A DNA stretch of 64,000 bases. It comes from Chloroflexota bacterium. GTDB lineage: Bacteria > Chloroflexota > Dehalococcoidia > Lucifugimonadales > Lucifugimonadaceae. Under the pieces are notes generated by a model that saw nothing but the letters and a program-made list of their open reading frames with translations, made no database searches and was not told the origin of the DNA. Made by a program: the position numbers and the translations under genes. Below are positions 17,015-26,612 of the stretch, one piece after another. The DNA lies in contig JABMNO010000021.1 of NCBI GenBank assembly GCA_013204555.1, positions 27,837 through 91,836 of the forward strand, written 5' to 3'. The first letter of the stretch is position 1, and each line of letters starts with the position of its first letter.

Positions 17015-17132
17015 GCGTCACTCCGCTTTTGATTGTTGGAGCCGCAACATACCACTCGGTGATCAACGATGTTAGGAGTGTCGACTGCGCGCGATTAGCC
17101 CGATTTCATCGCAGCGTCTGGACTCAGGCGCT

Positions 17133-18719
17133 TCAGCCAGAGAATCCGATGGCCCGACAGTCGTTGCAGAACCTCGTTAGCCGTTCCGCAGGGAACTCAG
17201 GACCGAGCATCTCCATCAACCTCCTGAGCATCGCTTCCGGCGCTACCGGTGCATCGCATCGTTCACAGGTTTTTGATCTTTCCTCAATAAGGACAGTTTG
17301 CCCTTCCCTGACGATCTCGGTGTCCGTAACCGGGGTCATCCGAATTGCAGCGCGTACCAGTTCCGGACAAGTGGATTCGCATTTGCCACAAGCCACACAG
17401 ATAGCGGGGTCAAACGTCAGCGATGTCATGCCGTCCGCCTGGGTGTGGGTGATAGCGCCAGTGGGGCATGCTGTTGCACAGGTTCCACACAGAGTGCAGG
17501 TGTCGGGGTTCACATCCACTACACCCAGTGGAGATTCCGCATGTTGCAGTTGCGCCCGCACTGACTGTGGCGTCAGTGAGAGTACTGCGGTTGATGCAGC
17601 AGTTTTGCCAAACAGGAGCGCAGGACGGTCTGAATCGATCGAGACATGGTTATTACCCGTATTCGCGAGTCCGTCGGAAGGCCTCGGGTTCAGGCGTACC
17701 CGCGTTGGGCTATCGCCAATTGCTCGCAAAAACTCTCGACTGTAATCGACACGACTTCTGACCGTTTCTCCTCCCCGGTTTTCACACTCAGTCGAGCACT
17801 GGACGACTGAAACTTCCGTGGCGCCCATTGCCAATGTCTGCAATATTGCTGAGGCTGGCACCATTCCAGCACACCGGACCTCAATCGGGTGATGATTGGC
17901 GGATTCTCTGCCACTTGATTTGCGGCACGTGAACGCGATTCGGGCAGGAGCGTCGCCCGAGGCAGCGATCGCTGTTCGAACCTGTGCTTCTATCTCCGCC
18001 TCCGACCACCCGGGCAACTCCACGGCGCGCTGGGGACAGGCCGCCACGCAAAAGCCACAACTTGCACAGGACTGTCGCTCTATTTGCACGGCGCCACCGG
18101 TGACAGTCAGCGCGTCATGGGGACATGCCGACGCACACAGGTTGCAGCCTTGAGGGGCCTGACAGGATTCGACGTTGATGGTTGGGACAGGCCGATATGA
18201 CACTGGAGGCATGGTGAAAAGGGCTCGGCGGCTTAGGGTGGCGTCGCCTGATATAAAAACGGTCCTGGCGTTCGCTGGCCTGGAACCTGAGAACGCTGCG
18301 GCACGCGCCACTGCAGCCTTCAGCACTGCCATTCGGGATCGCTTAAACGCAGCTGGCGCTCTCAATATCGATCCGTCGGTTTCCAGATTCACCACCTGGA
18401 TTCCCAGTGGATCCGCACCTGCTCGGCGGGCAATAGTCTGGATTTCTACTGTGGGCACCTCATTGGAACAAAGGGCCACTATTACAGTCGTCGCTTCACA
18501 TCGTTCTATGTGTTGAGCCAGCGAAGAGTAGTCGGTGCAGAGGGAATCTACCGCTTCAAAATGGCCAGCAGGGATGGGCAGACCTGCTGCGACCTTACTG
18601 GCGGTCGAACCTATGGCGGCGATCGCGTCGGAACAGACAATCACAGCGGTTCCGCCACTCTCCTGGACAGCGGCGGTTGCGATGGAGGAACGGAGTTCAG
18701 ACTCTGCTGACAGATTCAT
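17133..18719 (-). CDS. Polyferredoxin with an MvhD-like middle domain (last gene of molybdoenzyme operon)
   Basis: 528 residues from ATG 18719, preceded by AAGGA eight bases upstream. An N-terminal region of about 160 residues is unassigned. Two clusters follow (CNLCASACPHDAL and CASCGFCVAACPQRA), then a domain with AFTCRKSSG, VRCAGMVPASAILQ and VVQCSTECENRGG, which matches the cysteine pattern of MvhD/HdrA-linked iron-sulfur subunits. Two more 4Fe-4S sites follow (CTLCGTCATACPTGA, CVACGKCESTCPE), and a final CxxC pair lies near the C-terminus. It probably carries electrons to or from the molybdoenzyme in the cytoplasm. It overlaps the TorD gene by 23 bases. Confidence 0.8.
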   Translation of the reverse strand: MNLSAESELRSSIATAAVQESGGTAVIVCSDAIAAIGSTASKVAAGLPIPAGHFEAVDSLCTDYSSLAQHIERCEATTVIVALCSNEVPTVEIQTIARRAGADPLGIQVVNLETDGSILRAPAAFKRSRMAVLKAAVARAAAFSGSRPANARTVFISGDATLSRRALFTMPPVSYRPVPTINVESCQAPQGCNLCASACPHDALTVTGGAVQIERQSCASCGFCVAACPQRAVELPGWSEAEIEAQVRTAIAASGDAPARIAFTCRKSSGRESANHHPIEVRCAGMVPASAILQTLAMGATEVSVVQCSTECENRGGETVRSRVDYSREFLRAIGDSPTRVRLNPRPSDGLANTGNNHVSIDSDRPALLFGKTAASTAVLSLTPQSVRAQLQHAESPLGVVDVNPDTCTLCGTCATACPTGAITHTQADGMTSLTFDPAICVACGKCESTCPELVRAAIRMTPVTDTEIVREGQTVLIEERSKTCERCDAPVAPEAMLRRLMEMLGPEFPAERLTRFCNDCRAIGFSG

Positions 18720-19455
18720 CGTGATGTTCCTTGATCCACATTTTGAGGGCTGACGCATAGTCAGCATCGTGTTCTATGAGGGCCACCGCCGCTTCAATTG
18801 CCGCGGCGTAGAACCCATCGCATTGCCGGGCCATTGAAGACTTCACATTTGGAATCCAGGTACGCGCGTGGCGTTCAAGGAAGCGGCTTTGTAGATTTAG
18901 CGATCGCCTGATCTCAGTCAATGATTCAAATTCCCACCCCTGAGCCTCAATTCCACAAAGATGAGACATGAAATCAAGCTCAACGGAGAGATGATCAGCC
19001 CGCTCTGCCGCTGGATTGTTCGCAGATACGCCACCGGCTGAGTAAGCCGCCTCAAGGTCGCCTATAATCCAGCCAGCCGTCATGCCAAGCGGATCGATAT
19101 ATACCGCTTCAAACAACGGCACTAACGGACCCTCAGGACCATCTCCAAACAGTCTCAGGAATTCGAAGTGCAAGCTGGGAACGTCATCGCTTCCCATGAC
19201 CTTCAGCATGTCCAAGAACCCGTCGGAGGCCGCGCTAATCGTGAGGCCAGAGGCAATAGACGACTCACTGCTCAGATGCAGCGCCGCCTCAGCTAGCATC
19301 TCAAATTTCTCGACAATCGGCCGCACGAAGGAGGCCGACGCCAATCGATAGACGCCCTGTCGGAACCTGGCGATCTCACCAAACGAAACCGACTCGGCAT
19401 CGTCTTCCTGCCAGCCGGTATCAATCTGAATCCCGGGGCGAGTGGCGTCTAACAT
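18697..19455 (-). CDS. TorD/DmsD-family molybdoenzyme chaperone
   Basis: 252 residues, all-helical, with the family core VPSLHFEFLRLFGDGPEGP and the signature ERADHLSVELDFMSHLC. TorD-type chaperones bind the twin-arginine signal of a molybdoenzyme and hold it until the cofactor is loaded. The expected client, the catalytic subunit at 21742 with its RRTFLKG signal, is in the same operon. The ATG at 19455 lies four bases after the stop of the small membrane protein. An ATG at 19497 would add 14 residues and overlap that gene by 38 bases. Confidence 0.85.
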   Translation of the reverse strand: MLDATRPGIQIDTGWQEDDAESVSFGEIARFRQGVYRLASASFVRPIVEKFEMLAEAALHLSSESSIASGLTISAASDGFLDMLKVMGSDDVPSLHFEFLRLFGDGPEGPLVPLFEAVYIDPLGMTAGWIIGDLEAAYSAGGVSANNPAAERADHLSVELDFMSHLCGIEAQGWEFESLTEIRRSLNLQSRFLERHARTWIPNVKSSMARQCDGFYAAAIEAAVALIEHDADYASALKMWIKEHHDESVSRV

Positions 19456-19459
19456 CGGA

Positions 19460-19684
19460 TCAGTCGGCCGATTGTTCGCTGTCGGGCAGAACCTCATATA
19501 CCACCACTGCCAGCACGGTAACGCTCATCCCAATAACGAACAGCAGCGGTGCGAACTCGAGATTCGGATTGCTGAAACCTTCGTTAGTGGGCGTTCCAAG
19601 AGGCGCGGCAAGAACGAAGTAACTGACCAGAGACAGGGCAGCCCCAATCACAAACGTCAGCGCCGTCAGGCCAATACGCATCAC
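19460..19684 (-). CDS. Small two-helix membrane protein of the molybdoenzyme operon
   Basis: 73-74 residues with two membrane helices (about 3-26, IGLTALTFVIGAALSLVSYF, and 44-64, FAPLLFVIGMSVTVLAVVVY) joined by a polar loop. Its start overlaps the end of the NrfD gene: GTG at 19684 overlaps the TGA stop, and an ATG follows at 19681, so it is translationally coupled. It may be an accessory subunit or assembly factor of the membrane anchor. No family is recognised. Confidence 0.75.
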   Translation of the reverse strand: MMRIGLTALTFVIGAALSLVSYFVLAAPLGTPTNEGFSNPNLEFAPLLFVIGMSVTVLAVVVYEVLPDSEQSAD

Positions 19685-20979
19685 TCTCCCTCACTTTCTT
19701 GACCGTTCTGCGATGACACAATTGGGAACACCTTCATGAACACCATGAAGAAAACGATCGCGAGCGCCGCCAGACCTATCACTACCAGGTACTCCACCCA
19801 GGTTGGGTTGTATGAACCCTCCGGGTACGGAAGGAGTCTGCCAACAGTCAGGCCGGGGACCACGATCAGGTAGCGTTTTAAGATCGCTGCCACGTTCAAT
19901 ATCACTGCAGCCAGGACGATGTATCGCAGGTTGTACCGTCCAGCGATCGCCTGGACTGCCGTCAATGCCGCTGTCAGCAGGAATAGCCCGCTCGAAAGCC
20001 AGAACATCCAGGCGTATTCACCCCTGATGATCGCATCCGTCACTCTTTCCGCGTGTGCGCTCGAGGAGTAGCTGGATGTGACCAACTCAACCAGGAGAAT
20101 GTAGATGTACATCAGCGTCAGGCCCAGGAGGATGTTGTTGAGCCATTTGAACATCTTTGGGCCAAATGACTCCCGATCTCCAAGCTCAGCTCGCAACAGG
20201 GCCGCAACCAGAATAGTGGCGGCAACTCCAGTGGCTCCAGCCAGAATGACGAATCCAGGTGCCTGAAGGGCGCCGAACCATCCAGGGCGACCTTGCTGTA
20301 CTCCAAACACGAACGCTGACGTGGAAGCTGCGAAAACCCCAATGATACCCAGAACCACCGCCATCACGGTGTTGGTTCTCTGCCTCCGAATTCGTTCGGC
20401 AACGGAATCTTTGTAGCCAGCTGATGCCAGCAAGAACCATCCGCGTAATCGTCCAGGTCGAGTCGCCATTATTGAGGCTTCGCGACGCCCATCAAGATAG
20501 AGGTAGACGAGCATCGAGGCGAAGGCTGCGACCAGCCCAACGGTGAACGTGCCAAAGAATGGAGACATTGGACGTGCGTATCTGATTATGTTGATGACTG
20601 CCCTGAATGGGTGGCCAACGTCAGCTATTACGCTCCAGCCCCCAATAAACAGGGTAGCGAGAGCCATCACGGCCAGTATCCTGTTCAACGGCACCAGGTG
20701 GCTCCAGCCAAACAGCCTTGACGCTGCAATAAGCATCATGGCGCCAAAGCCGATGCCAACGGCCCACAGTTCAAAGGCGATGTAGAGGCCCCAGGGTGCA
20801 CCACCTGCAGGCCCAACATCTCGTAGGCCAGTGACGATTTCACCCTCAACTATTTGGCGCGAATACGCGTAGGCCCCCGCACCCACCACCGCCAGAAGTG
20901 CGACCAGAATGATAAACCAGCCCGTGCTGGCCTTTCCCATACCAAAAGGCGTTGAGTCAATTCGAGTAGACGTAGCCAC
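19681..20979 (-). CDS. nrfD: NrfD/PsrC-family integral membrane subunit
   Basis: 432 residues with about nine or ten membrane helices, beginning with GWFIILVALLAVVGAGAYAY. The family includes PsrC and NrfD, which exchange electrons between the quinone pool and a periplasmic iron-sulfur subunit without heme. The second helix region WGLYIAFELWAVGIGFGAMM and the polar helix residues near GGWSVIADVGHPFRA are typical of the group. The GTG start has GGAGGAG seven bases upstream. It begins two bases after the stop of the ferredoxin subunit, so it belongs to a three-subunit complex with the genes at 20982 and 21742. Confidence 0.9.
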   Translation of the reverse strand: MATSTRIDSTPFGMGKASTGWFIILVALLAVVGAGAYAYSRQIVEGEIVTGLRDVGPAGGAPWGLYIAFELWAVGIGFGAMMLIAASRLFGWSHLVPLNRILAVMALATLFIGGWSVIADVGHPFRAVINIIRYARPMSPFFGTFTVGLVAAFASMLVYLYLDGRREASIMATRPGRLRGWFLLASAGYKDSVAERIRRQRTNTVMAVVLGIIGVFAASTSAFVFGVQQGRPGWFGALQAPGFVILAGATGVAATILVAALLRAELGDRESFGPKMFKWLNNILLGLTLMYIYILLVELVTSSYSSSAHAERVTDAIIRGEYAWMFWLSSGLFLLTAALTAVQAIAGRYNLRYIVLAAVILNVAAILKRYLIVVPGLTVGRLLPYPEGSYNPTWVEYLVVIGLAALAIVFFMVFMKVFPIVSSQNGQESEGE

Positions 20980-20981
20980 AG

Positions 20982-21728
20982 TTACACTCCTCCTGTCTGG
21001 CGCGTCTTTGGTCGCTCGATTTCGCGGGCGCCCTCACCTGGTGGCGTTCCCACGTAGTGAACCCGCGGTTTTGTGTTCCAGTCATCAAGAAGCTGGAAGG
21101 TTTTTGACGCCTTCAGCTTGCGAGAGGCAGCGCTTTCGGGGTCATCCAGATCACCAAACGTGATAGCGAACACGGGACAGGTTTCCGCACAGGCCGGGTT
21201 CTGCCCCTTCTCAACTTTCTGTACGCAGAACGTGCACTTTTCAACAACGCCCTTCGTGTGGTTGGAACCCGCGATCTTTCTACCCTCAAGTTGGCTTTTA
21301 CGATCCAGGTCTGGATTCGCGTAGCCAGGGACAGCCCCACCGGTGGCGGACTCAATATCCGCATCGCTCCAATCCAGGTACTGGTTCTTTTTGGGATCAG
21401 CGTAGTTGAAGCTGTTGACCCCGTACGGGCAGGCCACCTCACAGTATCGACAACCAATGCAACGTTCCCAGTCCGTTGCAACCAGGCCATCCTCACGCTT
21501 GAACCGCGCGCCTACCGGGCAGACCTTTACGCATGGAGCGTTGTCACAGTGCTGGCACGGTCGCGGTAGGAAAGTAACTTTGGTGTCCGGGTATTCGCGC
21601 TCCTCAGTCCGGAACACGTACATCCAGTAATTGGCTTCGGGAGTATTGTTTTCCACCTTGCACGCCACCATGCAAGCACGGCATCCAACACACTTCTCAA
21701 GATCGATGACCATTCCGTATTTAGGCAT
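20982..21728 (-). CDS. Four-cluster ferredoxin subunit (PsrB/DmsB-like)
   Basis: 248 residues with four cysteine sets in the order usual for molybdoenzyme beta subunits: CVGCRACMVACKVE, CQHCDNAPCVKVCP, CIGCRYCEVACPYG and CTFCVQKVEKGQNPACAETC. These should hold four 4Fe-4S clusters forming a wire between the catalytic and membrane subunits. No signal peptide is present, consistent with export in complex with the Tat-dependent catalytic partner. Spacing to the catalytic gene is 13 bases and to the membrane subunit two bases. Confidence 0.93.
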   Translation of the reverse strand: MPKYGMVIDLEKCVGCRACMVACKVENNTPEANYWMYVFRTEEREYPDTKVTFLPRPCQHCDNAPCVKVCPVGARFKREDGLVATDWERCIGCRYCEVACPYGVNSFNYADPKKNQYLDWSDADIESATGGAVPGYANPDLDRKSQLEGRKIAGSNHTKGVVEKCTFCVQKVEKGQNPACAETCPVFAITFGDLDDPESAASRKLKASKTFQLLDDWNTKPRVHYVGTPPGEGAREIERPKTRQTGGV

Positions 21729-21741
21729 TCTGTCTGCTCCT

Positions 21742-24327
21742 CTATGCCTTCTGGACCCGGACCATCACGTGGTATGACTGGTCCGCTGTCATCGATGTGT
21801 ATCCCTCGCCAGTAAAGAAGATGCTATTGGGGCTAGCTCCCTGACCCTTGGTCCATGGGTGACGTGCTATCTCACCGTAGTGATGAGGTACCGCAATTGT
21901 GTCGGGCCGCAACGCCTCGGTCAGGTGAGCAGGCACCGTCATGCTGCGAGTTTCATTTGTCACAGCATTATGTGACTCAATGAACACATCGTCTCCATCC
22001 TTGATTCCATGAGCCTTCGCCGTCGCCGTATTGATGTCCACTCTCTGGCGTGGAGCAAGTTCCGCAAGCAGCGGAATCATGCTGGTCCGAGACTGCTTGA
22101 ACTCAATCATGTGGAAGGAGATCAGATCGAGATCGTACTTAGCGGGCGATCCGCGATAAGTTGGCTCACGCCACTCTGGAAGTGGCAAGTAGTCCTGGTA
22201 GTAAGCCTGTGGCGAACCCATCTCCTTCATCTGTTCCTGATAGACCAGCAATTTCTCTGCGTACACCCGCAGCGTCTTTCCAAGGAACGGAGGATCAGTT
22301 GCCCATCCGTACCTCTTGGTTGGCGAAACCGGACCTTTCAACTGGACAGCCCGGTCGGGGTCCTCAAAGAACTCAATGCCGCCTTCAAGCTTCTGCTGTC
22401 TGGCCCACCTGTCGAAGATCTCGCGGACGGTTGGTTTTTGAGCAAGTGGTAACGCGTGATCTTCATCCAGCTTTAGTTCCTTGTTCACCACGGAAAGGTA
22501 CCCATCCTCGCCATAGAGATCGCCGGTTTTTTCGGTGAGGTCCATGTATATGTCGATCTCGCCTCGAGACTCGAACATCGGCTCCACTGGCGGTATCCGG
22601 AGGGTTTGCGCATCGACAAAGCCATCAGTCGCGCTGATCACGCCCTCGTACTTCTCCATCGTCGCCGCAGGCAAAATCACGTCTGCGAAGAGATCTGCCG
22701 TGCGCGAGATCCATGGGTCGATCACCGCTATGAATCTCAACTTGTGGTACGAGGCCTCGATGTCAGGGTGCGAGAGGAATGAACCAAGTGGATTGGCGTG
22801 GTGGATGATCATGATCTCCGGGATCTTGTCCGGGCTAACACCGAACTTCTCCGGGTCGTTCATGACCTGGGCTGCCACCGAGGGATTCTTTGAGTTGATG
22901 GGGTAATATTTGCTCTTGTTCAGTGTGTAATCTGGTGAATCGGTCAACTCAATGTTGTCAAGGCCATCCCAGTTCTTGTGTAGCTTCCAGGTCCAGTCGA
23001 TTGCCGAGCCACCAGCAGCGCCAAGAGCGCCCACCAGCATCAACAACATAAGTTCGGCCCTGAGTTGCTGGAACCCGTTTTCCGCTTGTGCAATGTGGTA
23101 AGTCATGATGCTGACCGGCCGGTACGGGATCTCGATTCCGTCTTCCACGATGGTTGATCCGATCATGGCGTTTTCGCCAAACTCACGGGCAACGGTCGCA
23201 ATATCTTCAGCTTTCAACCCCGTAATTCCTGCTGCCCAGGCCGGTGTGTACTGCTGGTACTTGTCCCTCATCACCTGATAAGAGGTGCGGACAGTTTGTC
23301 CGTCCACGGTGAAGCTTCCTTCAAGGGCCGGGGTGATCCCTTCGCTCCCTGCTGGCATCGCAGCACCGCTCGCTTCGTCCCACACCTGCTCCACGTCATC
23401 TTTTCGGAGGAAATGACCGTCCGCTTTTACAAGGTAGGTGGAGTTCGTGTGCGCTGTGAGGAATTCCCTGTCGATGACTCCGCTCTCCATGAGCTCATGG
23501 CAAAGAGCCAGTGCCAGCGCAAGGTCCGTGCTGGGGCGAATAGGCAACCACTTGTCCGCGTAGGTGCCGGATGCACGAAGCCTTGGGTCGATGGCGATCA
23601 CTTTGATCCCCCGATCCATCGCTTCAAGTAGCTGCTGGTTCCAGGTCAGCCAGCAGGTCTTGTTCCCACCACCGTTGGCAATGTTCCATCCCCAGGACAG
23701 GACATATTTCGTGTATCTGAAGTCCGGGTGAATCACCCCGTGCATACCCGCGGTAATCTCAGCGGCGCGATATCCGGCGTCTGAGCAGTAAGCACCGTGA
23801 CCCATCTTGTAGCAACCGATCGCCTTCACGAACGCGTCGTCGTAAAAGTCGCCCGCTTTCGACCGGCCCTTTTGCCACACAACGAGCTTGGGATCTTTTT
23901 CGCGTGTTTGCTTGATCTCCTTTGATACGCGATCAAGCGCCTCGTCCCAACTGATGGGAGTGAACTCGCCTGGGACACCTTTCCCGTTAGTGCGAAGCAG
24001 CGGAGTCTTAACCCTGTTCGGGTCATACAGTGCAGCTATCTGGCCGACGCCCTTCGGACACAACGTCCCTTTATTTTTCGGGTGTATCGGGTTGCCATGG
24101 AGGCTGACGACGCGGCCGTTGATCTTTCTTGCCAACATGCCGCAGTCCTGCTTGCCAATCCAGCAGGTGGTTGGCACCCACTCCTCGATGGCGGCTTGGC
24201 CCAGTGATGACTCCGATGTCTCAACGGGCTGCAAAGTCCCAACATTGGTGAACAGGAATCTGGAAGCCGCTACGGATGCCCCTGCGGCAGCGCTGCCTTT
24301 CAAGAATGTTCGTCGGGTGAGCTGCAT
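21742..24327 (-). CDS. Molybdopterin oxidoreductase catalytic subunit (PsrA/PhsA-like, DMSO reductase superfamily)
   Basis: 861 residues from ATG 24327 (GAGG nine bases upstream). A Tat signal (LTRRTFLKGSAAAGASVAA) means export to the cell-envelope side. The N-terminal iron-sulfur region reads TTCWIGKQDCGML then GTLCPKG. The spacing fits the usual four-Cys site, but the second Cys is replaced by Gly, leaving three. The molybdenum ligand is probably the Cys in GHGAYCSDAGYRAAE, as in polysulfide/thiosulfate reductases. The C-terminal cofactor-binding domain has VDINTATAKAHGIKDGD. The substrate is unknown: a sulfur oxyanion, polysulfide or arsenic compound are all possible. Confidence 0.88.
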   Translation of the reverse strand: MQLTRRTFLKGSAAAGASVAASRFLFTNVGTLQPVETSESSLGQAAIEEWVPTTCWIGKQDCGMLARKINGRVVSLHGNPIHPKNKGTLCPKGVGQIAALYDPNRVKTPLLRTNGKGVPGEFTPISWDEALDRVSKEIKQTREKDPKLVVWQKGRSKAGDFYDDAFVKAIGCYKMGHGAYCSDAGYRAAEITAGMHGVIHPDFRYTKYVLSWGWNIANGGGNKTCWLTWNQQLLEAMDRGIKVIAIDPRLRASGTYADKWLPIRPSTDLALALALCHELMESGVIDREFLTAHTNSTYLVKADGHFLRKDDVEQVWDEASGAAMPAGSEGITPALEGSFTVDGQTVRTSYQVMRDKYQQYTPAWAAGITGLKAEDIATVAREFGENAMIGSTIVEDGIEIPYRPVSIMTYHIAQAENGFQQLRAELMLLMLVGALGAAGGSAIDWTWKLHKNWDGLDNIELTDSPDYTLNKSKYYPINSKNPSVAAQVMNDPEKFGVSPDKIPEIMIIHHANPLGSFLSHPDIEASYHKLRFIAVIDPWISRTADLFADVILPAATMEKYEGVISATDGFVDAQTLRIPPVEPMFESRGEIDIYMDLTEKTGDLYGEDGYLSVVNKELKLDEDHALPLAQKPTVREIFDRWARQQKLEGGIEFFEDPDRAVQLKGPVSPTKRYGWATDPPFLGKTLRVYAEKLLVYQEQMKEMGSPQAYYQDYLPLPEWREPTYRGSPAKYDLDLISFHMIEFKQSRTSMIPLLAELAPRQRVDINTATAKAHGIKDGDDVFIESHNAVTNETRSMTVPAHLTEALRPDTIAVPHHYGEIARHPWTKGQGASPNSIFFTGEGYTSMTADQSYHVMVRVQKA

Positions 24328-24549
24328 AGGTACCAACCTCGGATATGACAATTGCCAGATAACGCGCGCGGCGGGTCTGAAGTCTGATAGAGCGACCCAC
24401 CAAGCTGATGCTAGATCGCGGTCGCGTTAGTGACTTCCTGACAGGGGATGAAGTCGTATCACCGGTTGTAGTGATCGGGAGTCACTACTTTGGGGGATGC
24501 CATGGGTCACAACGGCATCGGGAGCAGAGTCCCTGCGAGCACTTCAGCG

Positions 24550-25212
24550 CTACTGAGGCTCGTCAACAAATCCATGCGAGATTGCGTACCTGATCAGTTG
24601 GTGCCGGTTATCCAGTTGAAGCTTTCGCATGATGTGCGCTCGATGGGTCTGGATGGTGTTAACACTGAGGTGGAGTTGATCTGCAACTTCTCTATTGGTG
24701 TTGCCGTTCGCAATATGGCGAAGAACTTCCAACTCGCGGGTGGTCAGACCATCACGGCTCTCACTCCCGTTTTGATGATTGTTCCTTGCCCAGGCGCCAA
24801 CCAGTTGCCCTGCCATCACGGGGCTCAGATAGGTGCCGCCCTCATGAACGGTTCTCAGGGCATCGATTAGATCTGAGGAACTTGCGCCCTTCAGGATGTA
24901 ACCGTTGGCACCGGCGGCCAGCATCCGGAAGAAGTATTCCTGGTTCTCATGAACCGTGAGGCCGATAATTTTGACCTCAAGACCCATCTCCACTATTTTC
25001 TTTGTCGTTTCAATTCCGCTGAGACCCGGCATGCTGATGTCCATCAGGATCACATCAGGAGACAAATCTGTTGCCAGTTGAATGGCTTCGTTCCCATTTT
25101 CGGCAACCGCGACGACGGAAACGTTGCTCGTTGAATCGAGGATCGCCCGGATCCCCTCACGCACCAACGTGTGGTCATCGACTATCAAAACGCGCATTGG
25201 GAACGTGCCCAT
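24550..25212 (-). CDS. NarL/FixJ-type response regulator
   Basis: 220 residues from ATG 25212, with GAAAGG seven bases upstream. The receiver domain has the acidic pair in VLIVDDHTLV, the phospho-acceptor Asp in VILMDISMPG, and a later Lys in GYILKGAS. The C-terminal LuxR-type helix-turn-helix is LTTRELEVLRHIANGNTNREVADQLHLSVNTIQ..., cut here for length. It starts 13 bases after the kinase stop at 25226, so the two form a pair. The molybdoenzyme operon begins about 220 bases downstream on the same strand and is the likely target. Confidence 0.92.
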   Translation of the reverse strand: MGTFPMRVLIVDDHTLVREGIRAILDSTSNVSVVAVAENGNEAIQLATDLSPDVILMDISMPGLSGIETTKKIVEMGLEVKIIGLTVHENQEYFFRMLAAGANGYILKGASSSDLIDALRTVHEGGTYLSPVMAGQLVGAWARNNHQNGSESRDGLTTRELEVLRHIANGNTNREVADQLHLSVNTIQTHRAHIMRKLQLDNRHQLIRYAISHGFVDEPQ

Positions 25213-25225
25213 TAGATTGCCTTTC

Positions 25226-26602
25226 TCAAACCGGAATCGAGAACGAAACGCGTGTGCCTCTGCCCTTTCCTGCACTCAAAGATAACGATCCGCCGAGCAA
25301 CGATGCTCGCTCTCTCATTCCCTGTAATCCCAGACCCTCTCCGAATGCCATCGCCCTGAGATTGATGTCTTGACTGTCAAAGCCCACGCCATCGTCAGAT
25401 ATTTCGCCTTGTAGTGATCCGTCGAAGAGTTTCAAATCGATGGTTGCGTTGCGAGCCTGGGAGTGTCGGGCGATATTTGTGATGGCCTCCTGAACGATTC
25501 GAAAAGCAGTGGTTTCTACTTCGGGCGCCAACTTTTCGCTGAATCCCTTTGCTGACAATTTGACGCGGGTACCGGTTTTTGAGAGATGACCATCCGCGAC
25601 AGATCGAATCGCTGGGACGAGGCCCAGATCGTCGAGAACCGTCGGCCGCAAATCGGCGATGAGCTTTCTTGTGCCCTCCAGAGCGTCCTCGGTCTCCCGT
25701 CGGGCGCCAACGAACGGATTATCGCCATTCAGATTTCCGCTTCTCATTTTTAACTCCGCTATTTCCAACGAGAGAAGCACCGATGTCAGTCTCTGTGCAA
25801 GATCATCGTGGAGCTCTCTGGCGACTCGCTTCCGCTCCTCCTCCTGAGAGGTGATCACCTTGTTCATAAGCAATCGACGATCTGTTTCCTGGGTCTCCAG
25901 CTCCTGCGCCATTGTGTTGAACGAGCGCCCAAGCTGACCAACCTCGTCGGTAGCCGGATATCTAATGCGCTGGGAGAGGTCACCTTCGGCCACTCGCTGA
26001 ACAGCGATCACCAACTGGGCAAGCGGCCGCGTCAGGATGTGACTCAGCCAGTACACGACCACGAAACTGCCGCCGACGGCAATCGCCACAAGCAAAATCA
26101 GTGTTGTGCTGTTGTCTGAAACAGCAGAGATCACAGCTTGATCAGACATACCGATCCGAACCGAGCCGACGCCGCCATCAAGGATGGAGACCGCCACATC
26201 TCGGATTAGGCCTTCTTCCGTAAGGATGCGTCGCATCTGGCTCGTGACGCCTTCCGGGAGCGTGTTGGCTTCTAGCAGTCCATCCGGAATCGTGTTGCCG
26301 AATGAACTCACCTCAAGCTGGCCTCGCATGTCACTTACCAGGATATATCTCACATCTGGATTGTTCGACATGGTTCGATTCACCATGTCGTGCAATGCAA
26401 CCAGATCTCCCGTCAGCATCAATCCGGCGCCATTGGACGCGAGATCGTTTGCGATGGCGTAGCCGCGCTCCTCCAGCTCGGCTCCAAGGATCCTCGAAAT
26501 ATCGCGCCTGGCGTTGAAGATTCCCGTCAGACCCAGAACCAGTATTACGGCGCAGAGAAGGAGGGCTACTTTCGTACGGAAGGACGGTCGGAATCGATGC
26601 AT
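25226..26602 (-). CDS. NarX-type sensor histidine kinase (HAMP, HisKA_3)
   Basis: 458 residues: membrane helix at about 9-30, a roughly 130-residue extracytoplasmic domain, and a second helix at about 167-190 (LILLVAIAVGGSFVVVYWL). A HAMP linker follows (RVAEGDLSQRIRYPATDEVGQLGRSF region). The HisKA_3 box is EEERKRVARELHDDLAQRLTS, and the ATPase domain has ISDDGVGFDSQ and GLGLQGMRERASLLGG. The kinase is read after a PhnD-like protein (stop at 26613, 10 bases upstream) and before the NarL-type regulator. That order matches three-component systems where a binding protein senses the ligand for the kinase. The start has GAGG nine bases upstream. Confidence 0.92.
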   Translation of the reverse strand: MHRFRPSFRTKVALLLCAVILVLGLTGIFNARRDISRILGAELEERGYAIANDLASNGAGLMLTGDLVALHDMVNRTMSNNPDVRYILVSDMRGQLEVSSFGNTIPDGLLEANTLPEGVTSQMRRILTEEGLIRDVAVSILDGGVGSVRIGMSDQAVISAVSDNSTTLILLVAIAVGGSFVVVYWLSHILTRPLAQLVIAVQRVAEGDLSQRIRYPATDEVGQLGRSFNTMAQELETQETDRRLLMNKVITSQEEERKRVARELHDDLAQRLTSVLLSLEIAELKMRSGNLNGDNPFVGARRETEDALEGTRKLIADLRPTVLDDLGLVPAIRSVADGHLSKTGTRVKLSAKGFSEKLAPEVETTAFRIVQEAITNIARHSQARNATIDLKLFDGSLQGEISDDGVGFDSQDINLRAMAFGEGLGLQGMRERASLLGGSLSLSAGKGRGTRVSFSIPV

Positions 26603-26612
26603 CTAGTTTGCC

